From: Leisingera sp. ANG-M7 | GTDB lineage: Bacteria; Pseudomonadota; Alphaproteobacteria; Rhodobacterales; Rhodobacteraceae | Length of the DNA: 64,000 nt | Assembly (NCBI RefSeq): GCF_000813965.1 | Contig: NZ_JWLI01000007.1 | Span: forward strand, 248,001 to 312,000 | Direction: 5' to 3' | Position numbers and translations under genes: made by a program | The notes under the pieces: model-generated | What the model was told of the DNA's origin: nothing | The model's database searches: none | Seen by the model: the letters and a program-made list of their open reading frames with translations, nothing else | In this document: one piece after another, positions 16,663 through 26,561 of the stretch | Numbering within the stretch: the first letter of the stretch is position 1 | How the letters are laid out: every line of letters starts with the position of its first letter

Positions 16663-17145
16663 TCACACCTTGGCGGCCTGAACAACCAGCAAAAGCATCA
16701 GCGCCAGGGAAATGGCCGCCCCCATCGGCATTTTCCCTGGCGTCTGAAGCGAGGCCCAATACCGCCAAGCGGCAGCGGCCTCAATCCGGCCCAGCACAGT
16801 CAATGCAAGGGGCACGGTGAGCATTGCGGCGCTGAAGCTCCACCCAAAGACCACCAGCGCGGAGGACGGCACAAACAGTATCGCCAGCGCCATCATCTTG
16901 ACGTCCCCCCCCGCCAACGCCCGCCCGCAGAACAACGCAAAGCACAGGACAAAAACGATGCTGGCTGCTAGCAGGCGCAACCCGGTTTCCGCCAGCGGCA
17001 GCAGCGGCGCGGACAGCAGAAAAACCGCAGCCAATCCCAGCATCAGCCGGTTGGGTATCCGAAGGTGCCGCAGATCCCCAGCGGCGGCCAGAACCAGAAC
17101 CGGCGTGGCCGCAGCCAGCGGCAGGAGATCTACCCCTCCCGTCAT
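16663..17145 (-). CDS. cpaA: CpaA/TadV prepilin peptidase (A24 family)
   Basis: 160 residues, mostly membrane-embedded, with about five to six hydrophobic segments. The two catalytic aspartates of A24 peptidases are present: D24 in 'GDLRHLRIPN' and D81 in 'AGGDVKMM' (a GxGD-type motif). It cleaves and possibly methylates the Flp prepilin at the inner membrane. Its start overlaps the stop of the LuxR-type gene by four bases (ATGA), an unusual coupling of regulator and peptidase. Confidence 0.88.
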   Translation of the reverse strand: MTGGVDLLPLAAATPVLVLAAAGDLRHLRIPNRLMLGLAAVFLLSAPLLPLAETGLRLLAASIVFVLCFALFCGRALAGGDVKMMALAILFVPSSALVVFGWSFSAAMLTVPLALTVLGRIEAAAAWRYWASLQTPGKMPMGAAISLALMLLLVVQAAKV

Positions 17146-17981
17146 GCGGCCGAATTGCGCCGCGGCACCTGCCCTGAGAAGCTATCGACCGAAACCAGCC
17201 GGTAAACCAGCTCGCTCATGTTGCCGGTCTGCGTCTTGGCGTAGATGTTGCGCAGATGTGTGCGCAGCGTCGATTTCGAGATCCCAAGGTCCGTTTGCAC
17301 CCGCTTGGCTGTCTGCCCTTTGCTCAACAGAACACAAACGCGGTACTCGGCGCGGCTCAGCTGCGCCGGGTTGTCCATGCTCAACAGATGCGCCTGGACA
17401 CCGGCTCCGCGGGCCGCGCGCCGCTCTGTCAGGCAAGCCTCGGCGTAGAGCCCTGGCGATCGGTTGGTCCATGTCCGCACCAAAGTGCCGGAAATGATGT
17501 TCAGCAGCGCCTGCTGCACCGCACCGGGCCGGGTTGAGAAATGAATCTCCAGGAAATCGGTGTGCTGCTTGCCGGACGACAGCGGGATCACCGCCAGCTC
17601 CACCAGCTTGCGGGACGTATGGAACCGGTCCAGAGCCGGATCCGCCGCTTCATCACTCATGGATTTATACCAGATCGCGCCTGGTTTGGCCTTGTCCAGA
17701 TAACTACCCAGAACCGAGCGGGCAAAGGAGCGCTCCAATGGCAATCCGTTTCCGCCGCCCGCAGCCCTGTCAAAGAAAACTGATCCGGAAGCCCGGCCCT
17801 GGCCGGTCGATACCCTGCAAATTGCAGCTGCTTCCCCCTTCATGGCCGCCGCCAGTCCGCTCAACGCGTCCCTGAAAGGCGCACAGCCGTGCAAACACTC
17901 ACACCAGCGCGCAATTGGCGCTATCATTCCGGCCTCAGCAGCCCGAATGGTGTGGGTGTCAAAAAGCGCATTGGTCCCCAT
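17142..17981 (-). CDS. LuxR-type (GerE) transcriptional regulator of the pilus locus
   Basis: 279 residues from ATG at 17981. An earlier in-frame TTG at 18002 is not preferred. The C-terminal 65 residues form a LuxR/GerE helix-turn-helix: 'LSRAEYRVCVLLSKGQTAKRV', then 'LGISKSTLRTHLRNIYAKT'. The N-terminal 200 residues match no domain I can name and lack the autoinducer-binding signature. It is separated from tadC by 250 bases and overlaps cpaA, so it may control pilus genes. The binding target and signal are unknown. Confidence 0.78.
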   Translation of the reverse strand: MGTNALFDTHTIRAAEAGMIAPIARWCECLHGCAPFRDALSGLAAAMKGEAAAICRVSTGQGRASGSVFFDRAAGGGNGLPLERSFARSVLGSYLDKAKPGAIWYKSMSDEAADPALDRFHTSRKLVELAVIPLSSGKQHTDFLEIHFSTRPGAVQQALLNIISGTLVRTWTNRSPGLYAEACLTERRAARGAGVQAHLLSMDNPAQLSRAEYRVCVLLSKGQTAKRVQTDLGISKSTLRTHLRNIYAKTQTGNMSELVYRLVSVDSFSGQVPRRNSAA

Positions 17982-18099
17982 AACGCGCGTCCCCCACAGC
18001 AATATTAACTTTTAACATAGCGCTTTTAGTAACTTAGCAAGCGCCCGCACCAATCAACTCCCTATTGTGTCCCCTCATGCTGGCCGGTTCACTCAATTG

Positions 18100-18115
18100 C
18101 GTCAAGAATTTGACG
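18100..18115. promoter_or_regulatory. Inverted repeat upstream of the luxR-type gene
   Basis: CGTCAA-GAAT-TTGACG, 6-bp arms with a 4-base spacer, about 120 bases upstream of the luxR-type start in the 250-base gap after tadC. It is a possible operator. No regulator can be assigned from sequence. Confidence 0.35.
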
Positions 18116-18231
18116 AAAATTGCGGGCAGCTGCGCAAATTTACAATTTAGAGGCGATTCATTCAGTCTTTTGAACGTGTTTTACTGAACCAATTGCAGCC
18201 AAAAACAGCAATTGTCCAAGCTGATTTCGAA

Positions 18232-19233
18232 TCAGTTTGCAATGAAACGGACATAACGGATTACGACCGGGCCAATGGTGATCATGATCAGCGCAGGCAG
18301 CATCAGGGAGGCCAAAACCGCCGACATCTTGACCGGCAGCTTGCTGGCCATTTCCTGCGCACGCATTTCCCGCTGGTTGCGCAGATCTTCGGAATATGTG
18401 GCCAGCGCCGACGCCATGCTGGTGCCGAACTGCATTGACTGCAGGGCCACATTGGCAAACGACCGGACCGTCTCGACACCGGTGCGCCCGGCCATATCGA
18501 GCAGCGCATCCTGCCGCGCACGGCCCGCCTGGATCTGCCGCTGCACGCTGAGCAGCTCAAAAGCCAGATCCGGCGAAACCTGGGCCAGCTCGTTGCCGAC
18601 CCGGGTCATGGCGGCGTCGAAGCCCAGCCCGGAATCCACCGAAATGCGCATCAGGTCCAGCGCGTTGGGAAAAGCGTCCTCAATCCGGCGGCGGCGGGCA
18701 GCAGCGCGGGCGTTCAGCACGTAAACCGGGCCGAAGAAACCCGCCCCCACCAGCCCGCTCAGCACCTGAAACACCTGAATGTTGGTCCACCCCGCCACCT
18801 GCGCGGTGACCGGATTGGGCGGCAGCAGGCCCGGTGTCTTAACGGCGGCGATGACCAGCAACAGCACACCCGGCAGCGCCAGCCCCAGCAATACCCGGAT
18901 CAGAGTGAAAGTGCGCAGCGCACCGGCTTGCGAGAACCCGGCCTGTGAGAGCTTATTCTCCAGTTCTGAGCGTTCCGTCAGGCTGGCAGGAACAAAGGCT
19001 TTCATCAGCCCGCCAGGCTGGTCAGCAGGCGCCTTCAGCAATGCCAGATCGCGGGACTGGCGGCGGCGGGTTTCGCCCAGTGACGACAGCCGCGCCGCAG
19101 CGGGCGATTTCCGGGCCAGGCTGGCGGCAGCACCGAAATAGAGCAGCAGCACCGCCGCAGCCACAGCGGCGGCAGCCAATGCGCCGGGGGCCAGCCCGGT
19201 TTGCGTCAAGAATCCTGTTACGAACGTATCCAT
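18232..19233 (-). CDS. tadC: TadC pilus-assembly membrane protein
   Basis: 333 residues of the type II secretion F (GspF) family. There is a hydrophobic N-terminal segment (about 18-36), further membrane segments near 115-140 and 155-175 and at the C-terminus, and the cytoplasmic GspF domain around 180-310 ('[18 protein letters not shown]'). It forms the inner-membrane platform of the Tad machine together with TadB, whose gene ends 15 bases upstream. It is the last gene of the main pilus operon. Confidence 0.88.
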   Translation of the reverse strand: MDTFVTGFLTQTGLAPGALAAAAVAAAVLLLYFGAAASLARKSPAAARLSSLGETRRRQSRDLALLKAPADQPGGLMKAFVPASLTERSELENKLSQAGFSQAGALRTFTLIRVLLGLALPGVLLLVIAAVKTPGLLPPNPVTAQVAGWTNIQVFQVLSGLVGAGFFGPVYVLNARAAARRRRIEDAFPNALDLMRISVDSGLGFDAAMTRVGNELAQVSPDLAFELLSVQRQIQAGRARQDALLDMAGRTGVETVRSFANVALQSMQFGTSMASALATYSEDLRNQREMRAQEMASKLPVKMSAVLASLMLPALIMITIGPVVIRYVRFIAN

Positions 19234-19248
19234 GGCAGATCTCCCCGG

Positions 19249-20241
19249 TCAGATCCTGAAGTTGACAAGTTTGCGCAGCATCAGCGCGTTCAGCACAGTC
19301 AGCACGGCAATTCCCCCCATCATCGGCCGGAACAGCGGATCTTCCGCCACGCCCGCGTAATAGTCCGGCGTCAGCACCGAAACGGTGGCAAAAATCACCA
19401 GCGGCAGCGCCGACAGCATCCAGGCGGTCAGCCGCCCCTCGGAGGCCAGCGCATGCACCTTGCGGCGCAGGGCAATCCGGCCGCGAATGACCCGCGACAG
19501 GGTTTCCAGCATCACCGACAGGTCGCTGCCGGTGCCGTGCTGGATGCTGATGCTGGCGGCCAGGTACTGAGCGTCTTCCAGCCCGGTCCGGTCCGCGAAT
19601 TCCTGCACCGCATCCGGCAAATCGTCACCATAGGTCACCTGGTCATAGATGATGCCCAGCTCGGTGCCTGCCGGGTCCGGCATTTCGCGGGCAGCGATGC
19701 CGATCGAGTTGTTCAGCGGATGGCCCACTTTGAGACCGCGTGCCAGCATCTCCAGCGCGTCCGGCAACTGGTGCATCAGCTTATCCATTTTCTTGCGCTG
19801 CTGGCTGAGCAGCAGCGCAAACGGCACGCCAAAACCGCCAATGACCCCGATCACAATTCCCTGACGCAATCCCGCATATCCCGCCGCCGCCACCGACATA
19901 AGCACCGTCAGCACGCAGCAGCCAAGCCAGAACAGGCCCGGACTCAGCGGCACATCCGCCTGGCGCAGGATCTGCGGCAGTTCCCCTGCAACGGGAATGC
20001 GCTGCCAGCCGGTCCGCTGCTGCGTCGGCTTGAGGATGGCGAGACGTTCAGTGCCATTGCGCCCCTGCGCGATCATCCGCATGCGGCGGCTGCGGGTGGC
20101 CGCCGAACGGCCCTTGCGGCCCAGCACCTGGCGCAGCCCGGACATAAGCAGCAGCAGGCCGACTGCAATGCCGCAATAGACCGCGTAGCCCCCCAGTTGG
20201 CCGTTCCAGCTGTGCATTTCGTTCATGAGATCCTTCAGCAT
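19249..20241 (-). CDS. tadB: TadB pilus-assembly membrane protein
   Basis: 330 residues, GspF family, with a membrane segment at about 18-36, a central hydrophobic pair near 100-145 and a C-terminal pair. The cytoplasmic domain carries '[18 protein letters not shown]'. It pairs with TadC as the platform that the CpaF ATPase acts on. Its start shares one base with the cpaF stop, consistent with tight coupling. Confidence 0.88.
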   Translation of the reverse strand: MLKDLMNEMHSWNGQLGGYAVYCGIAVGLLLLMSGLRQVLGRKGRSAATRSRRMRMIAQGRNGTERLAILKPTQQRTGWQRIPVAGELPQILRQADVPLSPGLFWLGCCVLTVLMSVAAAGYAGLRQGIVIGVIGGFGVPFALLLSQQRKKMDKLMHQLPDALEMLARGLKVGHPLNNSIGIAAREMPDPAGTELGIIYDQVTYGDDLPDAVQEFADRTGLEDAQYLAASISIQHGTGSDLSVMLETLSRVIRGRIALRRKVHALASEGRLTAWMLSALPLVIFATVSVLTPDYYAGVAEDPLFRPMMGGIAVLTVLNALMLRKLVNFRI

Positions 20242-21632
20242 CAGGCGCCCTCCGGCTGGAACATATTGCCGTCAAAGCCCACACCCGCAGCTTCCAGCAG
20301 GGCTGCGCACTGCGGCCGGATGCCGGTCGGGATGAACTCGCCTGCGATGCCGCCATCGGCGGTCTTCCCCATCCGGCGGAACACAAAGATGTCCTGCATG
20401 GTGATCACTTCACCCTCCAGGCCAGTGAGCTCGGAGATGCTGATAACCCTGCGCTGCCCGTCCGACAGGCGGGCCAGCTGCACGATGATCTGCAGGCCCG
20501 AGGCGATCTGCGCCCGGATTGCCGCCAGCGGCAGCTCCATTCCCATCATCGAGACCATCTGCTCAATCCGGCCCAGCGCGTCGCGGGCGGAATTGGCGTG
20601 CACCGTGGTCATCGAACCGTCGTGGCCGGTGTTCATCGCCTGCAGCATGTCGAAGGTCTCGGCGCCGCGCACCTCGCCAACGATGATCCGGTCGGGCCGC
20701 ATCCGCAGGGCGTTGCGCACAAGATCGCGCTGGCTGACAGCACCGCCGCCCGACGGGTTGGGCGGGCGGGTTTCGAGCCGCACCACATGGGCCTGCTGAA
20801 GCTGCAGCTCCGCCGCGTCCTCAATGGTGACAATCCGCGAGCGCGGGTCGATACCAGCGGAAATCGCATTCAGCATCGTGGTCTTGCCGGAACCGGTGCC
20901 GCCGGAGATCAGGATGTTGACGCGCGCCTCAACCAGCGCCTGCAGAAAGGCCGCCGCGCGACCATTCAGCGCGTTACCGGCCACCAGTTTCTCCATCGTC
21001 AGCGGGTCGCGGGCGAACTTGCGGATCGACAGCGAAGGACCGTCGATGGCACAGGGCCGGATGATAGCATTGACCCGGCTGCCATCCTCCAGCCGCGCAT
21101 CCACCCAGGGGTTGCTCTCATCCACCCGGCGCCCGACGCGCGAGACCACCTTGTCGATAATCCGTAACAAGTGTTTTTCGTCCCGGAACCGCACGCCGGT
21201 CTGCTCCAGCACACCGCTGCGTTCAACAAAGACCGTCTGATGGCCATTGACCAGAATGTCATTGATGCCGGGATCCGCCAGCAGGGGCTCCAACGGGCCA
21301 AGCCCCAGCACCTCGTCGATCAGCTCATCCACCAGGCGGCGGAATTCATCGGCGCGCAGCGGATTATTCTCCTCGGCCAGCACATCGCTCACCAGCGCCG
21401 CCACCTCGCGGCGCAGCTCCTCCGGCTCGACCTTATCGATCACTGCCAGGTTCAGCCGGTCGATCACCGCCTCGTGCATCCGGCTTTTCAGCTCCAGAAA
21501 GGCCGCCAGCTTGCGGATTTCCCCGCTGGTGTCCGCCTCTGCTGCAGGCGGCTGCGCGCCCGCCTCCGGCCACAGCGGCACCACCGTGTCCGGGGCGGCA
21601 TCTTCTGTTCGCTTGCCAAAATTCCTGAACAT
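20241..21632 (-). CDS. cpaF: CpaF/TadA secretion ATPase
   Basis: 463 residues, ATG at 21632. Hexameric type II/IV secretion ATPase with Walker A GGTGSGKT (244-251), an Asp box near '[12 protein letters not shown]', and Walker B/His box residues in the following 120 residues ('[15 protein letters not shown]', '[14 protein letters not shown]'). It powers Flp pilus polymerisation on the cytoplasmic face. The cpaE stop lies one base before its start, and a longer start at 21674 would overlap cpaE. Confidence 0.93.
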   Translation of the reverse strand: MFRNFGKRTEDAAPDTVVPLWPEAGAQPPAAEADTSGEIRKLAAFLELKSRMHEAVIDRLNLAVIDKVEPEELRREVAALVSDVLAEENNPLRADEFRRLVDELIDEVLGLGPLEPLLADPGINDILVNGHQTVFVERSGVLEQTGVRFRDEKHLLRIIDKVVSRVGRRVDESNPWVDARLEDGSRVNAIIRPCAIDGPSLSIRKFARDPLTMEKLVAGNALNGRAAAFLQALVEARVNILISGGTGSGKTTMLNAISAGIDPRSRIVTIEDAAELQLQQAHVVRLETRPPNPSGGGAVSQRDLVRNALRMRPDRIIVGEVRGAETFDMLQAMNTGHDGSMTTVHANSARDALGRIEQMVSMMGMELPLAAIRAQIASGLQIIVQLARLSDGQRRVISISELTGLEGEVITMQDIFVFRRMGKTADGGIAGEFIPTGIRPQCAALLEAAGVGFDGNMFQPEGA

Positions 21633-21633
21633 A

Positions 21634-22866
21634 TCAAACCGCCTTTCCGTGCTGAGGCTGCGCCGCGGCGGCACGGGCCTTTCTTGTTTCGATCAAGTCC
21701 CGGGACAGCCGCCGGATCGCCTTGGCAAGGCTGGAACGCCCCGCCGCTGCCGATAGCGGCACCCCCCGGTCAACCGCCGCAGAAGCTGCCGAGGGATCGT
21801 TGGGCAGCCAGTATTTGAACGGCTTTTGCAGCAGCTTGGAGGCTTCCTTGTGATGGCTCGCAGCGACAATCGGCTTGCGTTCGCGGCTGATCACGATGTC
21901 GGTCTGCAGGCTCATGCTGGCCTCGGCGTAGAAATCCAGAAGCCGCCGCGCCTGGGTGATGGCAGGCACTGAACTGCCAGTCACCATCAGCAGCCGCTCG
22001 CTGGCTTCCAGAACCGGCGTCAGCCACTCCGCCAACGCCCGCGGCAGGCCGATCACCACGAAATCGAACTGCTGGCGCAGATGCGCAACCAGCGCCTGCA
22101 CCTGTTCCGGCTTCAGCGCATGAAGCGGGGCGATCTCCGCCGGGGCAGCCAGCACCCACAGGCCGAGGGCCGCCTCGCTCATCGATTGCTCGGCAAAGAC
22201 ATCGTCGGGAACGAACCCCTCGCTTGCCAGTTCGTACAGGCAGCGGTTCGGCGGCAGGTCGAGGAAGCTGCCGACGGCACCGAACTGCAGATCCAGGTCC
22301 AGGAGGGCAACCTTGAACTCCGCCTCCTGCCGCCTCAGGCCGCGGCGCCGGGTCAGGCAGTCCGCCAGGTTCACTGCCAGCGTCGTAGCTCCCGCGCCGC
22401 CGCAGGACTGGCTGACCGCAACCACCATTCCCTCGCGGCTGCCGCGGGTGCTGACGCCGGCTAAGGGCTGCGGTTCCTCAGCTTTCAGGCACTTACGGAT
22501 CGCGGCGGACATCTCATCGGCAGAAGCGGTTTCCGGCAGGACATCCTGTACCCCGGCCTCTGTCAGCAGCCGCAGATCTGCAAACGGCATGCTGGTATCC
22601 GCCAGGGCCAAGATCCGCGCCGTGCCGCCGGTGTGACGCAGCATCTCCTTCACCGCTGCGGCATCAGTGGCCGCTTCCGCCCCGGCGCGAAAGATGATCA
22701 GGTCGTTATCCTTGGCCAGCTGCAGCGCGGTGCCGTTGATTTCGCTGAGCGCAGACGCGCATTTCTTCACCCCGGTTCCGGGCTGGAACTGCGCCACGCT
22801 GGCCACCAGGGCACAGACAGCCGGATCCTTTGAGATGACCACGATGGATTGTGTTTCAGCCTGCAT
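21634..22866 (-). CDS. cpaE: CpaE/TadZ pilus localisation protein
   Basis: 410 residues. An N-terminal receiver-like domain (about 6-120) without a clear phosphorylation pocket precedes a MinD/ParA-type ATPase domain. The P-loop is atypical (SCGGAGATT instead of KGGxGKT), and 'VALLDLDLQFG' gives the Walker B region. This domain order and the deviant loop are typical of TadZ/CpaE, which places the pilus machine at the pole. It lies between the TadE-like genes and cpaF in the same operon. Confidence 0.88.
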   Translation of the reverse strand: MQAETQSIVVISKDPAVCALVASVAQFQPGTGVKKCASALSEINGTALQLAKDNDLIIFRAGAEAATDAAAVKEMLRHTGGTARILALADTSMPFADLRLLTEAGVQDVLPETASADEMSAAIRKCLKAEEPQPLAGVSTRGSREGMVVAVSQSCGGAGATTLAVNLADCLTRRRGLRRQEAEFKVALLDLDLQFGAVGSFLDLPPNRCLYELASEGFVPDDVFAEQSMSEAALGLWVLAAPAEIAPLHALKPEQVQALVAHLRQQFDFVVIGLPRALAEWLTPVLEASERLLMVTGSSVPAITQARRLLDFYAEASMSLQTDIVISRERKPIVAASHHKEASKLLQKPFKYWLPNDPSAASAAVDRGVPLSAAAGRSSLAKAIRRLSRDLIETRKARAAAAQPQHGKAV

Positions 22867-22889
22867 CGGCCTCTCCTTTCTCTATCGCT

Positions 22890-23534
22890 TCAGCCGCTCT
22901 GGCCCAGTGCCAGGTCCTCGCCCGGCAACGAGACGCTCATCGGCGGGAACGGCACCGCAGCACCAAGGCCGGATCCCCCCGCCGCACCGGCCAGCGCCGC
23001 CAGCCGCCCCAGCGGTGACACGAATTGGAATGTCTGGTTCTGCAGCTCCACCGTGACCACGGGCACATAGGGTCCGCCCAGAAAGCCGAGGCTGCCGTCG
23101 TAGCTGTAGCTGAATGAAAGCGCGGCAATGGTGGCATCCGGCGGCATGGCGCCGCGCACCAGGCTCCAGATTTCATTTGCCGTGGCATTGGCTGCACTGC
23201 CCGCGCAGGTCACCGTTCCCGCATTGAGGCAGATGTCTGCCCCCGCCCGGCAGGAAGTGCCGAACTCCGGCGGCGTGCCGGTCGCCGACGGGTCGCGCCG
23301 GTGGAACTCCGGCACCCCGGCGCAGGCCGGCGGCCGCACCGCGGCCACCCGGGCGGCCACATTCATTGCCCGTTCTGCGACCGCATAGTGAAACGCCATG
23401 CGGCCGAAGTCGATGATGCCCATGAACAACAGCAGGAACAGCGGGATGGCCACGCCCAGTTCAACCAGTGCTGCGCCCTCCTGATCCCGGCGGAACCGGC
23501 GCAGGGCTGCATATGCTTTCAACAGCGCCGTCAT
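22890..23534 (-). CDS. TadE-like minor pseudopilin (second of two)
   Basis: 214 residues. After a short basic leader comes a TadE prepilin-type segment, 'EGAALVELGVAIPLFLLLF' (about 19-37), with the glutamate at the E5-like position. A larger extracellular domain with six to seven cysteines follows. TadE/TadF pseudopilins are processed by the A24 peptidase and help pilus assembly. It overlaps the preceding TadE-like gene by four bases. Confidence 0.8.
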   Translation of the reverse strand: MTALLKAYAALRRFRRDQEGAALVELGVAIPLFLLLFMGIIDFGRMAFHYAVAERAMNVAARVAAVRPPACAGVPEFHRRDPSATGTPPEFGTSCRAGADICLNAGTVTCAGSAANATANEIWSLVRGAMPPDATIAALSFSYSYDGSLGFLGGPYVPVVTVELQNQTFQFVSPLGRLAALAGAAGGSGLGAAVPFPPMSVSLPGEDLALGQSG

Positions 23535-24034
23535 GTTCCGAACACCCGGCTCTGGTCGGTGATGACCGTATTGATGGTGGCACGGCTGCCGCCGTTCAGT
23601 TCAAAGACACCCGCAAAAGGAAAGGTCATGGTCAAGCTGGCCCGCACCGTCACAACCGGCGCAGGCGATATCCGGTAACTGCCTGCCTGGCAGGTCAGGC
23701 CGGGGGTGACAGAGGTCACCGCAAGGCTGGCCGGAAACAGCGCATCACCCGAAATGCTTTCGCGCACGATCGCCAGCAGTTGCGGCTGGTGCGCGTCCAC
23801 AGTGCCGCCGGCGGAGCAGATGTTCTGCGGCGCCACCCGCGCCAGGTAACGGGCTGCATCCCGCACGCCGGAGATTGCTGCCTGGTAAGACCACATCATC
23901 CGCCCGCCCTCGATGATCACCGCAAAAACCAGCAGCATCACCGGCAGCATCAGTGCGAATTCCACCAGCACCGCGCCTTCTTCCCCCTTGCGAAAGGCGG
24001 CCCAGCCGCCTGCGGCATGTGTTCTGTCAGCCAT
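23531..24034 (-). CDS. TadE-like minor pseudopilin (first of two)
   Basis: 167 residues from ATG at 24034, with an AGGTGA-type ribosome-binding sequence. A GTG at 24043 overlapping the tadG-like stop is the alternative. The prepilin-like segment 'EEGAVLVEFALMLPVMLLVF' sits at about 18-37, followed by 'GGRMMWSYQAAISGVRDAAR', the usual TadE/TadG pattern, and a domain with two to three cysteines. It probably forms a pair with the next TadE-like protein. Confidence 0.8.
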   Translation of the reverse strand: MADRTHAAGGWAAFRKGEEGAVLVEFALMLPVMLLVFAVIIEGGRMMWSYQAAISGVRDAARYLARVAPQNICSAGGTVDAHQPQLLAIVRESISGDALFPASLAVTSVTPGLTCQAGSYRISPAPVVTVRASLTMTFPFAGVFELNGGSRATINTVITDQSRVFGT

Positions 24035-24039
24035 CCCGG

Positions 24040-25515
24040 TCACCTGTACAGTTGAACAACGTCGCGGAAGATGCCGACGTCGCCGGTGCCCCCGGCGCCG
24101 CCGCCTGCGCTGCCCACAACCTCGCCCCAGATATCCAGGGTCGGCGGCGAGGCGCCGTCGTCCCCCACCGGCTCAGTCAGGAAGATCTTCACGAATTCCT
24201 GCACCGGCACGTCAGAAGTTGCGCCGTTGATCGGGTTTGCGGAGCAGTCGATTCCCGCCGCAATCACCACCCGGCGCTGCGGATTGGAGCTTTGATTTGG
24301 TGAACACACCGGGCGGCCGGTCTCGGCCAGACCGGACAGGATGCTGCCTGCGCCTCCGGGACCGCCAGCGGCATCAATCTCTTCCAGGTAATACTCATAG
24401 CGGGTGGTGGCACCGGGGTGCGGGTCAACCCCGCCATAGTTAGTGCCGACATAATCCGTCCGTCCGGCCGACCAGTTGCCGTCGCCAAATCGTGTGCAGC
24501 CGCCGGAGGCAAAACATCCGTCGCGCGGCAGTCCAACGGTATCGGGCGACGGGTCCTCGTTATTGCCGATGCAGCTGCCGCCGCCTTTACCTTTGCCGCC
24601 GCTGCTGGGCACGATGCCCTTGATGACATTGGGCGCGGGCGGATAATCGGGGTCGTTGCGCTTGCCGTTCATGATCGCCTTGTAGATATCAAAGCGCACA
24701 TTGAAGATGGCATCGCGGATGCCGACCTTCTGGCCCGGCTCAATGTCGACGCCGCGCTGATTGAAACACTGAGTGATACTGCCTTCGGCCCCCAGCAGGC
24801 AGGCGTCCAGCTGCGCGCCATTGAGACCGGCGCAGGGCCCCTCGTCATCGACCAGAACCTTGGCCGGATCGAGAAAGCCGAAATCCCCCGGACCCCAAGC
24901 GGAGCCGCTGCCGCCGGAGCGCAGCAGGATCATATCGCCAACGCTGGCGTCCGCCGAAAACCCCGGCGGGATGCAGAACATCAGCGGGGTTATATCACAG
25001 GCATATTGGGTGAAACCGGCCACGGACGCGGCGCGCGCCTGGTCATTCGGGCGGGCGTTTCCGGTCAGTGCCGCAAAAGCGGCGCCATAAGTGGCCGCCA
25101 CTGTACTGGGCGTAGCCACGGCACGGACATAGACCGCCTCTGCCGGGTCGGTGGTGACAGCGGTCAAGGCCGCGGTGTCATCGTCCGGCAGTTCCGAATA
25201 GAAGGTGAGCGTGTAGTCGGTATCGCCGCTCAGCACACTGCCGCCGGTGCCGAATGTCTTGCGGTCGCTGATCAGATTGGCGGCCGCGGCCCGGGCGCGG
25301 GTGATGGCATCATCCTTACCGTCCAGCTCGCCTGCTGCAGCCAGTGCCACGTTGTCAGTGTAGGCCTGCAGCTCGCTGCGGGTGATACCGGTGCGGCCCA
25401 GGTCGAACGACATCGCCGCAATCCCAAGCAGCACCACAAAGGTCAGCCCCCAGATGACCAGCATGGTGCCGTGCTCATCCTGTGCAAACTGTCTGATGCG
25501 GATATTCAGGCGCAT
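24040..25515 (-). CDS. TadG-like pilus-assembly protein
   Basis: 491 residues. The N-terminal TadG/TadE-N segment carries 'DEHGTMLVIWGLTFVVLLG' (about 13-31), then 'AAMSFDLGR', as in TadG-family proteins (DUF2134-like). A long glycine- and cysteine-containing extracytoplasmic region follows, with 'GKGKGGGSC' near 315. No von Willebrand A MIDAS motif is obvious. It lies 25 bases downstream of cpaB in the operon. Confidence 0.78.
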   Translation of the reverse strand: MRLNIRIRQFAQDEHGTMLVIWGLTFVVLLGIAAMSFDLGRTGITRSELQAYTDNVALAAAGELDGKDDAITRARAAAANLISDRKTFGTGGSVLSGDTDYTLTFYSELPDDDTAALTAVTTDPAEAVYVRAVATPSTVAATYGAAFAALTGNARPNDQARAASVAGFTQYACDITPLMFCIPPGFSADASVGDMILLRSGGSGSAWGPGDFGFLDPAKVLVDDEGPCAGLNGAQLDACLLGAEGSITQCFNQRGVDIEPGQKVGIRDAIFNVRFDIYKAIMNGKRNDPDYPPAPNVIKGIVPSSGGKGKGGGSCIGNNEDPSPDTVGLPRDGCFASGGCTRFGDGNWSAGRTDYVGTNYGGVDPHPGATTRYEYYLEEIDAAGGPGGAGSILSGLAETGRPVCSPNQSSNPQRRVVIAAGIDCSANPINGATSDVPVQEFVKIFLTEPVGDDGASPPTLDIWGEVVGSAGGGAGGTGDVGIFRDVVQLYR

Positions 25516-25540
25516 GGTCAGGCAAAGCTCCCGGTTTTGA

Positions 25541-26356
25541 TCAGCGGAGTTCAGTTTCCGACACTTCGGTGCCGCGGCGTATCAGGACGGTCCTGCGCGC
25601 AGGCTCTGCGGCCGGCTCCTGCGGCTGCGGCTGAAGGTTGCGCAGCACGTCATTCAGGCTGATCGAGTCCAACGGCACTTCCTCGGCGGCCGCGTCCTGG
25701 TTGCGCAAAGTGAGGCTCAGTGTGCCCGCCCGCTGGGCCAATGCCAGGCGCTGGCCCTCGTCCGGAGTCACCTCAACCGTCACCGTGCGGGCGACACCCG
25801 GCTTATCAGTTTCCTGGTTGGCATCCTGGTCCACCCCGATAACCCGGGCGTTCTGCAGGATGGTCACGGTCTTCAGATCCGCTCCCCTGCCCTGGGTCAG
25901 CAGCACATCAACGCTGTCGCCCGGCGTCACGAAACCGCCTACTGCGGTTTCCGCGCTGACCTTGATGGCCATCGCACGGTGATCCGGGCTGAGCGTCTGC
26001 ACGATCGTCACCTTTTCACCGAAATTAGAGACCCTGGACGCCCGGATCAGCTCTCCTTGCGCAATCGCGCGGCGGGCGCGGCGCGGCGGTTTTCCGGTAT
26101 CCGGAAGCAAGGCGTCAAAACTGGTGAAGGTGCCTGCGGGCCTGGCTTCAGCCGGCCAGGCAATGGTGGTCAGGGATTGCGCGGTCAATGCCGTCCCGAA
26201 AGCGATATCCTGAGAGGCGACCACAACTTCGACCAGCGCTGGCCCTTCGGGACCGCCGGTCACGGCCTGCCCGTCAATGTAATCCTTGGCCACATAGGCA
26301 GAGCCGCCCGCCAGGGCCAGTCCGGAAATCATGCTGAGAAGTGATGAAATATTCAT
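25541..26356 (-). CDS. cpaB: CpaB/RcpC pilus-assembly protein
   Basis: 271 residues, ATG at 26356. One N-terminal membrane segment (about 5-24) is followed by an SAF-type beta-clip domain ('ASQDIAFGTALTAQSLTTI', about 48-115) and an RcpC domain ('VGGFVTPGDSVDVLLT'). CpaB normally sits in the periplasm and helps secretin function. Here it is kept although no secretin gene is present in the locus. A 127-base leader follows two hairpins downstream of flp. Confidence 0.88.
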   Translation of the reverse strand: MNISSLLSMISGLALAGGSAYVAKDYIDGQAVTGGPEGPALVEVVVASQDIAFGTALTAQSLTTIAWPAEARPAGTFTSFDALLPDTGKPPRRARRAIAQGELIRASRVSNFGEKVTIVQTLSPDHRAMAIKVSAETAVGGFVTPGDSVDVLLTQGRGADLKTVTILQNARVIGVDQDANQETDKPGVARTVTVEVTPDEGQRLALAQRAGTLSLTLRNQDAAAEEVPLDSISLNDVLRNLQPQPQEPAAEPARRTVLIRRGTEVSETELR

Positions 26357-26483
26357 GCCAAGTTTCCTTTCGTCGCTGGCTGGCGCAGCAGAAGGGCGGC
26401 CCCGGCTGTTCGTCGGAAAATGTGGCCGCAGGCTTCTGCTTCCTGCCGTGCTTGCCGCCGGTAAACGCCAGCGGCAGTTTTCT

Positions 26484-26550
26484 GGCGGATGCGGGGCATT
26501 CCCCCCGAAGCCCCGCATCCGCCAGGCTCCCCGATCGGGATCGGGAAGCC
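26484..26550 (-). terminator. Two tandem hairpins between flp and cpaB
   Basis: First stem: 26525-26535 with 26540-26550, 11 bp including one G-U pair in the flp mRNA, 4-base loop, 11 bases after the flp stop. Second stem: 26484-26497 with 26510-26523, a perfect 14 bp. No T-run follows. They look like 3'-stabilising or partly terminating structures that raise flp mRNA relative to downstream genes. Confidence 0.6.
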
Positions 26551-26561
26551 AAAGCAACAAG

